Shown here in pieces: positions 1 through 11,955 of a DNA stretch of 64,000 nucleotides. The DNA is taken from positions 176,195-240,194 of the forward strand of contig NW_003101675.1 in assembly GCF_000003855.2 (NCBI RefSeq), written 5' to 3'. The DNA comes from Blastomyces gilchristii SLH14081 (Eukaryota; Ascomycota; Eurotiomycetes; Onygenales; Ajellomycetaceae). Position numbers and translations under genes: made by a program. How positions within the stretch are numbered: the first letter of the stretch is position 1; every line of letters begins with the position of its first letter. The notes beneath the pieces are model-generated. The model was not told the origin of the DNA. It made no database searches and saw only the letters and a list, made by a program, of their open reading frames with translations.

Positions 1-2050
1 TAGGTTTGTATGATTGGCGAGAAAACTTTGAGCTTTTCAAGTCCCTTCCGGCAATAGTTTTCCCTTTCAGCATCTGGAAAAGGGCAATCGGAGATCCGAG
101 GCAAAAGAAATCAGCACATTCGAAATCCAAGAGGAAGGCTTCTGATTGGCGATTTTCAGCTGTTCTGATTTTAGCACGTTTAGAATCCCGACTAGGGGGC
201 TTCGTGTGTCCTGAATCACTTGGCTGGTGGCAGAGGATATCGAAAAGTATTGCACTACCCAGGGAATGACCGCAGAGACTGACAGAACCTTTAAACGTTG
301 GATTGCGGTCCTTGAAAAGTTTATATATGCGATTACATTCCCTTTGCACGATACCGGCAATATGCTCTCGATATGCACTCTGGTAAAGCAGAACATCCAT
401 AGCCAGATCTGTAATCAGATTCCGAACAGCAGGGACCCCTTCTAATGTTATGTCGGCCAAACTGGGATAGTGCTCATCTTCGGCTGCCATTTTATCAGCG
501 TCAGCAAGGTCGAGCTCCTTGCGGTGCTGTTTGAGTCCTTGTTTTGGAAAGTCAAGTAAATGTCTCCAGCATACGGGGAGGACTTGGACACGACAATTTT
601 TGAGCTCGGAGTCGACTTGTGAGTTAAGAGCCTGCAAATCAGTTGATGCGGCGTACACGCTTTTCATGGTCTTCCTAAGGACATTGACGTCGTGCACGAA
701 ATTAATACTGTCCAAACGCAGTCCCAATCTTTGACCAATCCCATGAGTGACAAGAATGAGATGATCAATTTCTCTGTCCTCTTCTTCGCCTTCCACTTCT
801 CCTGAATCTACCATCTCTTTTTCTTCCTGTTTCCGCGCCTGTTCTTCGAGTTCTTTTATTTGGTCATCGTCCTGTCGCTCTCCAGTCAAAGATGACATCT
901 GACGCTCAAGTGGGCTTCTTTGGCGCTCCAAGGCGGCAAGTGGCTGATCCTGACCATTATCATCTGGGGCAAGTGGTGAAGACAAAGAGTCAGGAGGAGC
1001 TGATTGTCTTTTAATGGACTTAGTCGGGTTTTTGGGTGTTAACTCGGCGGCTTTCCCGTCTGCTAGTTCTTTCACTTTTTTGCTTTCCGAATATCCGCGA
1101 ACGACTTTTGACCCTGCGGTTGCACCGAGCCGCTGATATACGGTATTGCTCATCCTCGATACAAAATCATCGGACATAAGCCATGCTGTAGATTCATCCT
1201 GGTATGCCACTGTATTGTTCATGTAGGACCCAAAAAGGCGATATGTTTCATTCATAGTCTTAGATGCGGATGAAGCCGCCCCCGCTGCTACATGAGACGG
1301 ACCTTCTTTGTTGACTTGGTCCGCATTGGAGTTCAGTGACCCTGCGTTTCTGGGGTCTTTGGAAGACAAGGACACATTGCTCGCTAACGGGTTGCTCGAT
1401 GAGCGCTTTCGTTGGATATTCCATGGTTTTACTTTCAAATAACCTTCCTCCAACTGAGTTGCAAGATTTTCATCGCACGGACGGAGATTTGAGCCTTCCT
1501 GAAAGAACCAAGAACCACGTCTAACCTCGTATATCGGGCCTTGCCAATAGGCAGGGCCAAGTTCCCTCTTCTGAACGTCGACATCGAATAAGTAATCTTC
1601 ATTGACGGGAACCTTGACAGTCTGCGAAGAAGGATCCCTGGGGGTATCCCTCAATTTGGATGATTCCGCAGCATCTTCTCGATCCGCAAGATCCTGAAAG
1701 GCAGCTTCAATAGACTGAGAATCTCGTATCGAAAAAGGAACAAATTTTTTAGGAGCTCCCTGAGATTTAGGAGCAACTGCCTCCTTGCCCCAAAACGACG
1801 GTTTCGACTTTGGAGTATCAACCGCATAGAACCACCTAGTTTTTAGTGGGGGGCAATCTCTTGGATAGCGAGCTGCACTGATGCGATGGACTTGGGATAC
1901 GGTATGGTCACGACCCTGCGACCGTTGTAAACATGGCTTTGCATTCTCAGCCTCCAAGCCTTCAGGTTGGGGTGTTCCGCTTCGGCTTCGTGATGTATTG
2001 CGTGAGGAGGCAGCGGGGAAAGAATCCGGCCGCGGGTCAGAATTGGACAT
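1..2050 (-). CDS. DDHD-domain phospholipase (PA-PLA1 family), 3' part outside window
   Basis: Single open frame from ATG at 2050 to the left edge (683 codons visible); no ATG lies upstream before an in-frame TAG. The N-terminal region is basic and serine-rich. Next comes a TRWFYAVD motif like that of intracellular phosphatidic-acid-preferring phospholipases, then a low-complexity acidic stretch, then the lipase elbow GHSLGS with the candidate nucleophile Ser at residue 596 (codon 263-265). The metal-binding DDHD domain that should follow is beyond the window. Family knowledge: these enzymes hydrolyse phosphatidic acid or other phospholipids; yeast YOR022C and animal DDHD1/DDHD2 are relatives. 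An overlapping frame at 1843-2208 is a shadow. It is divergent from fimbrin, with a 769 bp shared upstream region. The family call is strong; the substrate is inferred. Confidence 0.88.
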   Translation of the reverse strand, partial: MSNSDPRPDSFPAASSRNTSRSRSGTPQPEGLEAENAKPCLQRSQGRDHTVSQVHRISAARYPRDCPPLKTRWFYAVDTPKSKPSFWGKEAVAPKSQGAPKKFVPFSIRDSQSIEAAFQDLADREDAAESSKLRDTPRDPSSQTVKVPVNEDYLFDVDVQKRELGPAYWQGPIYEVRRGSWFFQEGSNLRPCDENLATQLEEGYLKVKPWNIQRKRSSSNPLASNVSLSSKDPRNAGSLNSNADQVNKEGPSHVAAGAASSASKTMNETYRLFGSYMNNTVAYQDESTAWLMSDDFVSRMSNTVYQRLGATAGSKVVRGYSESKKVKELADGKAAELTPKNPTKSIKRQSAPPDSLSSPLAPDDNGQDQPLAALERQRSPLERQMSSLTGERQDDDQIKELEEQARKQEEKEMVDSGEVEGEEEDREIDHLILVTHGIGQRLGLRLDSINFVHDVNVLRKTMKSVYAASTDLQALNSQVDSELKNCRVQVLPVCWRHLLDFPKQGLKQHRKELDLADADKMAAEDEHYPSLADITLEGVPAVRNLITDLAMDVLLYQSAYREHIAGIVQRECNRIYKLFKDRNPTFKGSVSLCGHSLGSAILFDILCHQPSDSGHTKPPSRDSKRAKIRTAENRQSEAFLLDFECADFFCLGSPIALFQMLKGKTIAGRDLKSSKFSRQSYKP

Positions 2051-2819
2051 CTGTCCCCAACGACCCCAAATCGTTTTTCGCAGCTGTGTGAAGCTAGTAG
2101 GACAGAGTTGAAACGAGCGACGAAAGAGTAAGCAAGAGTAGTTTGCCAGTTTCGAGGAAATATTGGCCTATGAGGCCAAATGTCAGGGTCCTTGTCTGAT
2201 ATCTCCAATCAAGGGGCGCGGTGTTGGAAAAAAGTCGAGAGCTGTACCCTCAAACCATAAGCACAAAGAACGGTATGGTATGATACAGTAGCCAACTCGT
2301 GGTGTATACGTAAACTGAAGTCCTTGATTAAAAACAGTTGCCTCCAGCTTGAACGCGCACTGTCTGGATATGTCTCTTAGATAATAAGAACATATTTGTT
2401 GTCATTCCTACTGAGTATAAAAATGGTTGTTGGTTTCGGCTCATGACGTAGGCGGATGTATGGCAGTCGTAAAATACGGCGATACGACACGGAATGCTGC
2501 TGCCTGCTGTGGTATCGCCCAATACAAGCTTTATGATACGCGGCCTCAGCCCCATCCCACCTAGTTGACGCTGCGTTGCAATTTCAACTGCTGCAACCAC
2601 CACGCCAGAGAGATATATATACCCATCCATTGTACTAACTGCCGCGTTGTGCTTCCAATTTCCACGAGCGAGGCCTGCGCTTCTCTATCTACAACAGACC
2701 TACTATCGATTGTGGTTCTTTAGCTTTCGAGTCGCCAGACTCGCCTTTGTTCATACATCTACCCCGCCAACGCAAAAGCTCCCTACCCTCAACCAGAGTC
2801 GCCTCGTTCTACTGCCGCG
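2051..2819. promoter_or_regulatory. Divergent intergenic region between the phospholipase and fimbrin
   Basis: 769 bp separate the two start codons, so both promoters must lie here. Short pyrimidine-rich stretches occur just before the fimbrin ATG, as is common in fungal 5' leaders. The minus-strand open frame at 2328-2630 has no recognisable similarity and is not called. Confidence 0.5.
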
Positions 2820-5067
2820 ATGAACGTCATAAAACTCCAAAAGTATGATATACTAGTGTTGGTGCAGATTGAATGGACCTCCTAGGCGCTAATGAATATT
2901 TTTCAACCAATTTCAGGAAATATCCCCAGTTCCAACAGAGCGAAATATTTTCTCTCCAGGATGCTTTCCGGCGTCTAGATGTGGATGACAAGGGCTATCT
3001 TGACGAGGCTACGGCTATTAAAGCAACCCAGCAATCTGAAAGACAGCCATACGATGTTGTTCGTCAGGCCTTGAAGCAGGTCGAGCTGGACAGCTCGAGG
3101 CGCGTTGAGCTCGAGGACTATGTTGATGTACCTCCGCCCAAACAACTCGCATATTCCCTCTTCTCTAGAGTCCACATTGAGGGGCTAACATTTATTTTGC
3201 ATTGTAGCTGATAGCAAAACTCCGCGATACTTCATCCGCGCCATCCCAACGTTCTGCTGGTCCAGCACCAACTCCCACGGGCCCAACCCGTGCCCGCCAT
3301 GTGTCCAAGGGGAGTATCGGGGGGAAGATTCATGTTCAAGGCTCCTCTGCGAATGTCACCCACACCATCAATGAAGACGAACGGACTGAATTCACACGAC
3401 ATATCAACGCAGTCCTTGCCGGTGATCCCGATATTGGCCACCTCCTTCCGTTCCCAACTGACACCTTCGAGATGTTCGACGAATGTAAAGACGGCCTAGT
3501 GCTCGCCAAATTGATCAATGACAGCGTTCCCGATACCATTGATGAACGAGTATTGAACCGCCCAGGCAAGAAAATAAAGCAGTTAAACGCTTTCCATATG
3601 ACCGAAAACAACAATGTCGTCATTAACTCCGCTAAAGGCATTGGCTGCTCCGTTGTCAATATTGGTAGCGGTGATATCATCGAAGTTCGAGAGCACCTCA
3701 TATTAGGCTTGATCTGGCAGGTTATTCGCAGAGGCCTTCTCGGAAAAATCGATATCAAGCTTCACCCCGAACTCTACAGGCTTTTGGAAGATGATGAGAC
3801 TCTGGAACAGTTTCTCCGGCTTCCACCCGAACAAATTTTGTTGCGATGGTTCAATTACCATCTGAAGAATGCTAAGTGGGACAGGAGGTATGTACCTGTT
3901 GGAAGTAGACTTTCTATGCCACCGCTAATAGTAGATAAAAACAATTCAGAGTCAACAACTTCTCAAACGACGTCAAGGATGGAGAAAATTATACGATCCT
4001 TCTCAACCAGTTAGCTCCAGATATCTGCTCCCGCGCACCTCTCCAAACTCGCGACTTACTCCAGCGAGCAAATCAGGTCTTGGAAAATGCAGACCTCCTC
4101 GAATGCCGCAAGTTTTTGACCCCAACTTCTCTAGTAGCAGGCAACCCGAAACTCAACCTTGCTTTCGTGGCAAACCTATTCAACACACATCCAGGCCTAG
4201 ACCCTATTACAGAGGAAGAAAAGCTTGAAGTCGAAGATTTTGATGCCGAGGGTGAGCGTGAAGCCCGTGTTTTCACTCTTTGGTTGAATTCTCTGGATGT
4301 ACAACCAGCTGTCAACTCGTTATTCGACGACCTTCGCGATGGAACAATCCTCCTGCAAGCTTATGATAAAGTTATCCCAGGAAGCGTTAACTGGAGACAT
4401 GTCAACAAACTCCCTACTTCCGGGGGCGAGCTCATGCGGTTTAAAGCTGTGGAGAATACAAACTATGCCATTGAACTAGGAAAACAAAACCACTTTTCCC
4501 TTGTTGGCATCCAGGGAGCCGATATTACTGACGGCCAGCGGACACTGACCCTCGGGCTTGTATGGCAGCTCATGCGCAAGGATATCACCAACACACTATC
4601 CTCACTCGCGCAGAGAATGGGTAAGCGTGAGATCACCGACAGTGAGATGATCAAATGGGCAAATGACATGTCACGCGCTGGGGGCAAGGGTTCGACCATC
4701 CGTAGTTTCAAGGACCAAGCAATAGGAACTGGTATTTTCTTGCTTGATGTCCTCAACGGAATGAAGAGCAACTATGTAGACTACGACCTGGTTACCCCTG
4801 GACGTACAGATGAAGATGCGTACGCAAACGCGAAATTGAGTATCAGTATTGCACGAAAGATGGGCGCGACCATCTGGCTTGTTCCCGAAGATATTTGCCA
4901 AGTTCGCTCCCGACTGGTTACCACTTTTATTGGTATGTTGACATATCTCCCCCTTAATTTACCCTTGTTGTATAAGTTGTCTCCTCTCCAGTATATGATG
5001 TCAGGTTTAATTGCTAATATTCTTTCGTTTCCCAGGCTCTTTGATGGCTACGTACGAGAAAATGTAG
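2820..5067 (+). CDS. SAC6: Fimbrin, actin-bundling protein
   Basis: Five exons: 2820-2842, 2917-3127, 3208-3887, 3950-4932, 5036-5067, joining in frame to 642 residues, the same length as yeast Sac6. Residues about 10-80 form the EF-hand-like headpiece (LDVDDKGYLDEATAIKA). Four calponin-homology domains follow in two actin-binding pairs; visible motifs include DGLVLAKLIN, HLILGLIWQVIRRGL, DGTILLQAYDKV and LGLVWQLMRKD. The protein ends ATYEKM. Fimbrin crosslinks actin filaments in endocytic patches and at the subapical actin collar of hyphae. The 23 bp first exon (MNVIKLQ plus a split Lys) was chosen because it restores the conserved MN-x-x-KLQKKYPQF start. The gene looks intact. Confidence 0.97.
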
Positions 5068-5200
5068 GAAAGAGATTGCAACATGAACGAAAATGTCCCG
5101 GGAGGCTGTTATGGACCCATATGTATGGCCGGCTAGATACTTGCTCTCCTGCGAGAACACACCCCCTCCTTTTAACTTTCCCCAACATCAAGTCTTTTCT

Positions 5201-5238
<38 letters not shown>

Positions 5239-6148
5239 TTTTTATCTTCACCCCTTCCTTTCCTTAACGTGTCTCCTCATTCCTGGCTCATTGATTGGTT
5301 AATTGGTTCGGGACCCATCGTGACAACTACCGTAGGTAACCTACCAGCTCATAAGCTCTCTTCAAGCTTAGATACCAATATTACTGTCCAAAAGTAAGAA
5401 ATTATGCTCTAACATGATTCGTTTTGTATGAAGAGGAAGGCAAATTGGGTGGAGAAAGCTACGTTGTTTGTTTTGGCAATATGAAGGTGGCCTTATTAGG
5501 CTCCTCTCTAGGTAGACATTGATGAGCTTGGAAACAGAGAATTTAAAATATTATTTCAACCATGAAGAAACAAAACGTACTTTTCAAATTATGGAGCTAT
5601 CTGTGAACTAGAAAGTCAATAGTGGCAAGCAACTCACTGGTGGGCGTTTCCAAACCAGCAAGCTGCCCAGGAGAAATTTACGAAAACAAAGTGCTGAACT
5701 TCCCACAAGTGGGGCAGGCTTTTGAGAGAGCACAATGGTAGCTTTCGTTGATTTCACCAGAACAATGAACCCCTGTTAATAGAAATCGGCATTACCCTCT
5801 CATAGCAAGCACACTTCGAGTGACAAAGTAAACAGGAAACAGAAAACAAAAACAGAAGCCAAGCAAATGGGCAAAACATTCTTTTTTAAAAAACAAAACC
5901 GAGGAATGATAGAGAGGGGGTTGCAAGGGGTGTATTATCTGGATATATTGTGAGGAAATACCGATTGTCGAAACAGTCTGCGACTTTCAAATGGGCTACC
6001 TATTAAAGTGTGGTTTCCAGGCAAATAGCTCCCAGTGCCGAGGACGAAAAGGGGGGTTCACTGCAGAGCAAATTACCGCCATCATTTGTACTTTTCAAAA
6101 AAATGGTGGGCGAAAATGTTACTTGATCAGGGGATGCAAAACTCGGAT
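5068..6148. other. Intergenic region with a long poly-T tract
   Basis: Lies between the fimbrin stop and the stop codon of the opposing SR-protein gene, so it holds two 3' untranslated regions. The striking item is an uninterrupted run of 35 T at 5203-5237. Nothing protein-coding was recognised. Confidence 0.6.
5203..5237. repeat. Poly-T homopolymer, 35 nt
   Basis: Uninterrupted T run in the presumed 3' UTR of fimbrin. It could be a transcribed homopolymer or the trace of a retroposed poly-A tail; no adjacent retroposed gene was recognised. Confidence 0.9.
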
Positions 6149-7300
6149 TCACTCAGCAGTATCCAGCTCATCATGAGCAGGGGTTGGAGAATCCAGGGGT
6201 ACTGATGAATACGGTTAGCAAAAAATGTATCAGAATAGTGATTCATCTTTTTTTGAAGATTGATAAGCCCATACCTTTCCTGTCATCACTATTCGTTCCA
6301 TTCTCGCGATCGTCGTCACGCCTATCGCGATCATCCTTCATGTCGCGATCCCGGTCCCGCTCACGGTCCCGGTCATCAGGACTCCGCGAGCGGTCGCGGT
6401 CACGTCTCTCGTAATCGCGGTCGCGACGGTCATCTTTGCGGGGAGAGAACTCTCCGCGAGCTCGTCGGGGAGATGGAGAGCGGGGACGGCGAGGGGGAGT
6501 ACGGTCTCGGCGGCGGTCACGGCCGGAATCAAAGCGCCAGGACGCAGATGGAGGAGTACGTGCCCACTAATAACTGTTAGCTCGAACTAGATAAAATATC
6601 GACAAACAGGGATTAATTACCTCGATTTTTAGAAGGTCGTCCCTACCGATACGTTTGTTGTGCATTTCATGATAGGCGTCGTCGGCATCGCGACGGCTCT
6701 CGTACTCAACAAACGCAAAACTATAGATAGTGTCAGGTCATTCAAAGCCAATTGAGATCAGTCTCCCGCCATTCGATGCGAAAGAAGGAACTTACAGGCG
6801 ACTAGAAGCGGTACGGGGAGCTGGGATATCGCAGCGAACAAGCCGACCATATCTTCATCAGGCGGGTTAGCAAATTGCACTATGAAATACTTTGATGCAA
6901 GTAATCGCGAATAGAGATAAGTGGAGGAAAGTGGATGAGAGAACGGGTAAGGTATGCAAGAAATATGATTTTTTTCTTCTTTTTTTTTTTAAGACTCAGG
7001 AGGAGCCATGCCAAGAATCATCATTATTTTCATGGTGGACAGTTATTCAGGAAGAAAAGCGCCGGTAAGGCCGTGCGTCGGGCGCCAGGTAAAGGGGGGG
7101 GAGAGGAGGAAGGAGTAGAAGCATCGGTATCACGAATTTTTCGAGTCAAGACGAACGAAGAAGAGGGAGGACCGTCCGCAGGATATCGGCAGGGGAGGAT
7201 CGACGAATAGGACATACCGTTCGAATTCGTAGGCTAGTTCTCGAGCTCGAGTGCCGTGGCCGAAACCAGTGACATAGAGAGTAGTGCCGCCACGAGACAT
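6149..7300 (-). CDS. srp1: SR-type RNA-binding splicing factor (Srp1-like)
   Basis: Five exons on the minus strand: 7300-7218, 6852-6796, 6720-6621, 6566-6275, 6201-6149; joined length 194 residues. One N-terminal RRM spans residues about 7-85: RNP2 is LYVTGF, then [23 protein letters not shown], with RNP1 FAFVEYES. An Arg/Ser/Asp-rich tail of RD, RS and ER dipeptides follows, and the end is acidic (HDELDTAE). The RRM closely matches what I know of S. pombe Srp1, a non-essential SR protein that contacts pre-mRNA and other splicing factors in the nucleus. The residue before RNP1 is Leu where Pro is usual (SRLFAFVEY), created at the exon 2/3 junction. The first intron is long (365 bp) for this genome. 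The start is fixed by MSRGGTTLYV. Confidence 0.9.
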
Positions 7301-8520
7301 GGTGAAAAGGGATAGTTGAACAACAGCAGCAAGGGGAAACAGTGGAAGCAGAAAGCCTAGCAACGACAAAGATAAAAGAATACCAAACAAAGCGGATGGA
7401 AAAAGCACCAGCTTAAAGAGAAACAGTAAAAAGAGGTGATGGAGATGAAGGGATATCTAGATGGTGATGAGATAGGAGGAGAGATGGATGGAGATGGGGA
7501 TGGTGAGGTTGAAGATAGAAGAAGAAGAGACGACGAGAAACGAACGACGACGGTGACGAGAGAAAATGTTTTGAGCTTGGGCCAAAAACAGACGTGCTGG
7601 TAATACGAATAATATGCTCAATACGCCTGGTCCGCGTAATATATTACAGCATTTGCCGAGGGTTAGACGTATTATTGATACAAGATATATGACAGTACCG
7701 TACCGATTTCGTACGCAAGCAGCATCCGTGGATGTAATGTACTGTACATGTACTGTACCGTACCTGTACATATATACAATACGAGAGTGTACGTACTGTA
7801 TATAGCGTCTCGGCCAGGGACAAGACAAAGGCTGGCTGGTTCCTCTCGGAATGCCGCCCAGTCACGTGTCCGTCACAACGACAAACCTTGGTTGAAAAAA
7901 ATTAAGAACAAGATTCCCGAACAGTCAGCCAACGCCGAATTCGAAGCCAGCGCAAAACTGGGTCGTCGCTGGAGCGCCTTGCATATACTGTTGATTGCCG
8001 CTACACTCACTAGTCGAATGCACCACTGTCCTCTCGGCAATACCTTCGCGGCTTCTTGTCGCAATTGATATCATCGTCCTCGTGTGCCGATCTCCATACC
8101 TGATCAGTTGACGTACCCCCATCGGTCAACCCTAGCCTCTGCCTCCCCCGTTTGGCAGATTGATGAGGAATAAAAAGAGAGCGAAAGGGAGAAAACAGAA
8201 CTTTTGGAAAATATAGCATTCGATCTCTCCACCTTTCCCTCGGCTTATTGTTTCAAGTACCAAACCTGCTTCACACGGTGTATGCTTTTTCCATGGACTG
8301 TGCAGTGTTAAGACTCCTATTGCCAGAGTACTGCCTTTCAAACCACTAGTACATATCTGCAGATCTGTCTCTCTTTATATATATATATGTTTGGCCCCGC
8401 CTGATGAAAGAGCTTTCCCAAGATACTCAGGCGAAGCGAGTTACTCGTCCAACGTGCTTTGGCTAGTTTGTGAGATCGGGGACTCAACCCGTACTGGGTT
8501 CTTGACGCGGGTTCCTCACC
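7301..8520. promoter_or_regulatory. Divergent upstream region of the SR protein and the carrier
   Basis: 1.2 kb between two divergent start codons. It holds a cluster of GTAC tetramers at about 7737-7797. No gene was recognised; several short overlapping frames on both strands lack conserved features. Confidence 0.45.
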
Positions 8521-9851
8521 ATGAGGCTCGGTCCTAGAGATACAGCTCGAAATGAAGCTTCGGAAAGGGAAATGACACCGTTATCGTCGGGCGAGTCCAA
8601 GTCGCGCATAGAGGTACGGATATTACATCTCTTCTTTGGAAACATCATGTTGTTTCCGACCTTTCAGTTTTCCTGGGGTTAACTATCTCCTCAATACAAC
8701 TAGGACACTCTTCCGCAACCGCCTACTTCTCTCCTCAGACAAACTCGGGACAAGTTATCGGAACCTGTGACCGCCGCTTTTATTGCAGGAGGGGTTGCCG
8801 GTGCGGTGTCTCGAACGATAGTTTCCCCTCTCGAGCGATTGAAGATTTTGCTTCAAATTCAGAGCGTCGGCCGAACGGAATACAAACTATCTATATGGAA
8901 GGCTTTGGTCAAGATAGGTAAAGAAGAAGGGTGGAGAGGTTACATGCGTGGCAATGGGACAAATTGCATACGCATAGTGCCTTACTCTGCTGTACAGTTT
9001 GGAAGCTACAGTTTTTATAGAAGGGTAAGCTTAAGAATCAGAATTTGCTGGGTTTACTGTGTATTTTGCTAACAAGGATCTCAGTTCTTTGAACCAACCC
9101 CTGGGGGTGAACTTACTCCCTTACGTCGCTTAATATGTGGAGGTATGGCGGGTATCACGTCTGTCACGTTTACTTATCCATTAGATATCGTAAGAACGCG
9201 ACTTTCGATACAGTCTGCGTCGTTTAGCGAACTGCGCAAAGGACCAGAACAAAAGTTACCCGGAATATTCCAGACAATGCGGTCGATGTACAAGACCGAG
9301 GGCGGCATCCTTGCTCTTTACCGTGGAATAATCCCCACCATTGCGGGCGTTGCTCCCTATGTAAGTGTTTGAATCGCTGAAATACTTCCCATTGCTCCCA
9401 ATGGTCAACGCTAACTTCTTTTACAGGTTGGATTGAATTTTATGACTTATGAGTCAGTACGAAAGTATCTGACCCCTGAAGGGGACCTTAACCCTAGCCC
9501 TTACCGCAAGCTTCTAGCCGGTGCTATATCAGGAGCCGTTGCTCAAACATGCACATATCCATTGTAAGGCGAAATTTTACTTTTTACCTTTTTAAATATT
9601 ATCTAATTAAACATTACAGTGATGTCCTCCGAAGAAGATTCCAGGTCAATACCATGTCAGGTTTAGGGTACCAATACACCTCCGTGTGGGATGCGGTGAG
9701 GCTTATCATAAAGCAAGAAGGAGTCAGAGGCTTATATAAAGGAATTGTACCGAACTTGCTTAAAGTGGCACCAAGCATGGCAAGCAGTTGGCTCAGCTAT
9801 GAACTAACGCGCGATTTTTTGGTCGGGCTGGGTGAAGATAATAGTGATTAA
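8521..9851 (+). CDS. Mitochondrial carrier, YPR011C-like (APS/PAPS transporter type)
   Basis: Five exons: 8521-8613, 8704-9024, 9085-9360, 9427-9563, 9620-9851, giving 352 residues. Three mitochondrial-carrier repeats each show the PX[DE]XX[KR] signature: SPLERLK, YPLDIVR and YPFDVLR. The flanking motifs GGVAGAVSRT, RGNGTNCIRIVPYSAVQF and YKGIVPNLLKVAPSMASSWLSYE match yeast YPR011C better than other carriers I recall. YPR011C moves adenosine 5'-phosphosulfate and PAPS across the inner mitochondrial membrane. The ADP/ATP-like, Leu5 and SLC25A42 subfamilies are the alternatives. The about 60-residue N-terminal extension is polar and varies in the family. All four introns are GT-AG and in frame; the gene looks intact. 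Confidence 0.88.
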
Positions 9852-10590
9852 AATGGCTCAAAGCGCGAATTGGCAACCTGGTCCCGACATGCACTCCTCG
9901 CATGCCTGGTCAAACACCGATTGTTATAAACACTCCGCGCCGCCTATGGACCCGCTTGACTGTCAAAGATTTCCTTGACTGTGATATCATGCCATACATG
10001 TTAGAAAATTTTTCCCTTCGATGGCCCACTGTGTTCCATCTGTCTATTCCTTTATTTTTCTTTTACCTTTTCACTTTTTGTTTCTCGGATTTCCTTATAC
10101 TTCTCGCATCTGACGAGCTGAAGAATTGCTAGAAGTCCACATCGTTTTAGAGGGGAAAAAATGAAGAATTGTCTTTGAATCCAATTCCATAGACAAGTCG
10201 TTCGGCTAATCAATACAGTGCAAGGGTTGTACATATATCAGCATATAGGTACCTAGGTTTATACCAAAAATAAAAATAAAAAATAAAAAATAAAAATAAA
10301 AAAATAAAAATAAAAATAAGAAAAATAAAAACCAAAAACCAAATATCAACTTAATCGCATTAGGTGGGAACCTTTGGAACCGCGCCACTTTCCATTTATA
10401 GACTAGCGTGGATATGTAAGACTTGGTGAACGCGGCTCTAGCCATCCGTCCCAAACGGGCTAGCGTAGGGTTACGCCCGCACACTCCCTCCGCTCCAAAA
10501 TATTGTCAAGCAGAACATCTTGTTGTCTTCGAATCTCGCATCGGTGCAAAAGTCAACTTTCGACAACGGTATCCATTTCCACCAGCAGCC
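9852..10590. other. Intergenic region with an A/T minisatellite
   Basis: Holds the carrier 3' UTR and the eL18 promoter. 10266-10330 is a low-complexity array of A4-6T units. A pyrimidine-rich leader precedes the eL18 start. No further gene was seen. Confidence 0.55.
10266..10330. repeat. AAAAAT-type microsatellite
   Basis: About 65 bp of short A-runs separated by single T, unit length varying from 5 to 7. A related tract occurs at 23710-23742. Confidence 0.85.
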
Positions 10591-11472
10591 ATGGGTAAGC
10601 ATTTTTCGATTTTATCCTGAGTTTATTTCGAAGATTTGTTGTTGATTAAAAGCGACTTGCGTTTGCTGAGGTGGAATACTGACACTATTCTCTTCCTAAT
10701 CTTCCCAGGTATCGATTTGGACCGTCACCATGTCCGGGACTCCCACCGCAAGGCGCCCAAGAGCGAGAATGTCTATCTTTTGCTTCTCGTGAAGCTCTAC
10801 CGCTTCCTTGCCCGTAAGCTAAATTCCCGCGAAATTCCTTGAAATTGAAGAAGAATTAGGGCAATAAAAGGCGACCCAGCAATCAATTTGTGAAAAGTAC
10901 AAAACCATTTTCTAAAATCCAAACAACACAGGCCGTACCGACTCCAACTTCAACAAAGTCGTCCTACGCCGTCTCTTTATGTCGCGCGTCAACCGTCCTC
11001 CCGTATCCCTCTCTCGAATCGTAGCTGCCGTAGGAACCAAGGAAACCGCTGAGGCAAACAAGGGAAAGACCATTGTTGTTGTTGGTACCGTCACTGATGA
11101 CAACCGCCTCCTGAACCTCCCAAAGATGTCAGTCGCAGCTCTCAGATTCAGTGCTACCGCCAGAGCTAGAATCGAGAAAGCCGGTGGGGAGACCTTGACT
11201 CTCGATCAACTCGCGCTTAGAGCCCCAACTGGTGCCAACACGTTGCTGCTGCGGGGTCCCAAGAATGCCAGAGAATCCTTCAAACATTTCGGATTCGGCC
11301 CACACAGTGGAAAGGTTAGAGATTCTCCAATGGATACATATTTGCGTCATGTTTGGTTATTCGTGTGCTAACTCGCTCATTTTCATCTGTGTAGAAACCA
11401 AGAGTCGAAAGCAAAGGTCGGAAATTCGAACGGGCTCGTGGTCGGAGACGGTCTCGTGGCTTCAAGGTTTAA
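10591..11472 (+). CDS. RPL18: 60S ribosomal protein eL18
   Basis: Four exons: 10591-10594, 10709-10813, 10932-11314, 11395-11472; 189 residues. The first exon is only ATGG, so the initiator Met and part of Gly are split from the rest, an arrangement common in fungal ribosomal-protein genes. The protein starts [18 protein letters not shown] and contains [18 protein letters not shown] and [20 protein letters not shown]. It ends in a basic [11 protein letters not shown] tail, the eL18 signature. It is a structural component of the large cytosolic ribosomal subunit. The gene looks intact. A longer frame running from 11232 to 11855 is a shadow of the last exons and the 3' UTR. Confidence 0.97.
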
Positions 11473-11955
11473 GGTGTTTTTCTATGGGTTCTTGTTTGGG
11501 TTCAGCAAAATATGTGAGGCGGTCTTGCGATATTGGCCACTATAGGTTTCTAGTCAGATTGAACAAGCCCATCATGAGTGATGTTTCACAACTTTTTTAC
11601 CTCCCTGGAGCTCCTGAACCTTTTGTTTGTCCTTTTCTCAGCCTCGTATTTTATTACGTCCAATTTCAACCGGATTTTTTCTCTGTTCACCGAAAAGAAA
11701 GGAAAAGCGATGCAGCAGTAACAAAAGAGTGTCTTCCAGGTGAAGCGCAGGAAAGTCTCAATCTAGTCCAGCCAACAGGAAGCATGCGTAATCAACAGGG
11801 CGGATTATTTTCAAGGACTCGCAAGGTTACAAGGGAAACAACAAGTTCTCATTAATTTATATCCTTCCTGCTTTTTGTTTGCTTTTTGTTTTGGGAGGAA
11901 TATCGATCATATGCTATTGTATCAGATATCTGAAAGAATTGTTGCCCCCAAGAAC
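11473..11955. other. Convergent 3' region of eL18 and PRO2
   Basis: 483 bp between two stop codons that face each other; T-rich stretches are consistent with 3' UTRs. No gene was recognised. Confidence 0.5.

Noticed and set aside
1843..2208. 121-residue minus-strand frame at the start of the phospholipase
   Set aside because: It overlaps the phospholipase in another frame; the phospholipase frame contains the conserved WFYAVD motif and stays open to the window edge.
2328..2630. 100-residue frame in the phospholipase/fimbrin intergenic region
   Set aside because: No recognisable motif, lies in a shared promoter, and frames of this size occur by chance.
5048..5302. Frames rich in Lys or Phe over the poly-T tract
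   Set aside because: Translation of a homopolymer in the fimbrin 3' region; not protein coding.
7457..7865. Short frames on both strands upstream of the carrier
   Set aside because: Overlapping in several frames, low complexity, GTAC-rich; no conserved feature.
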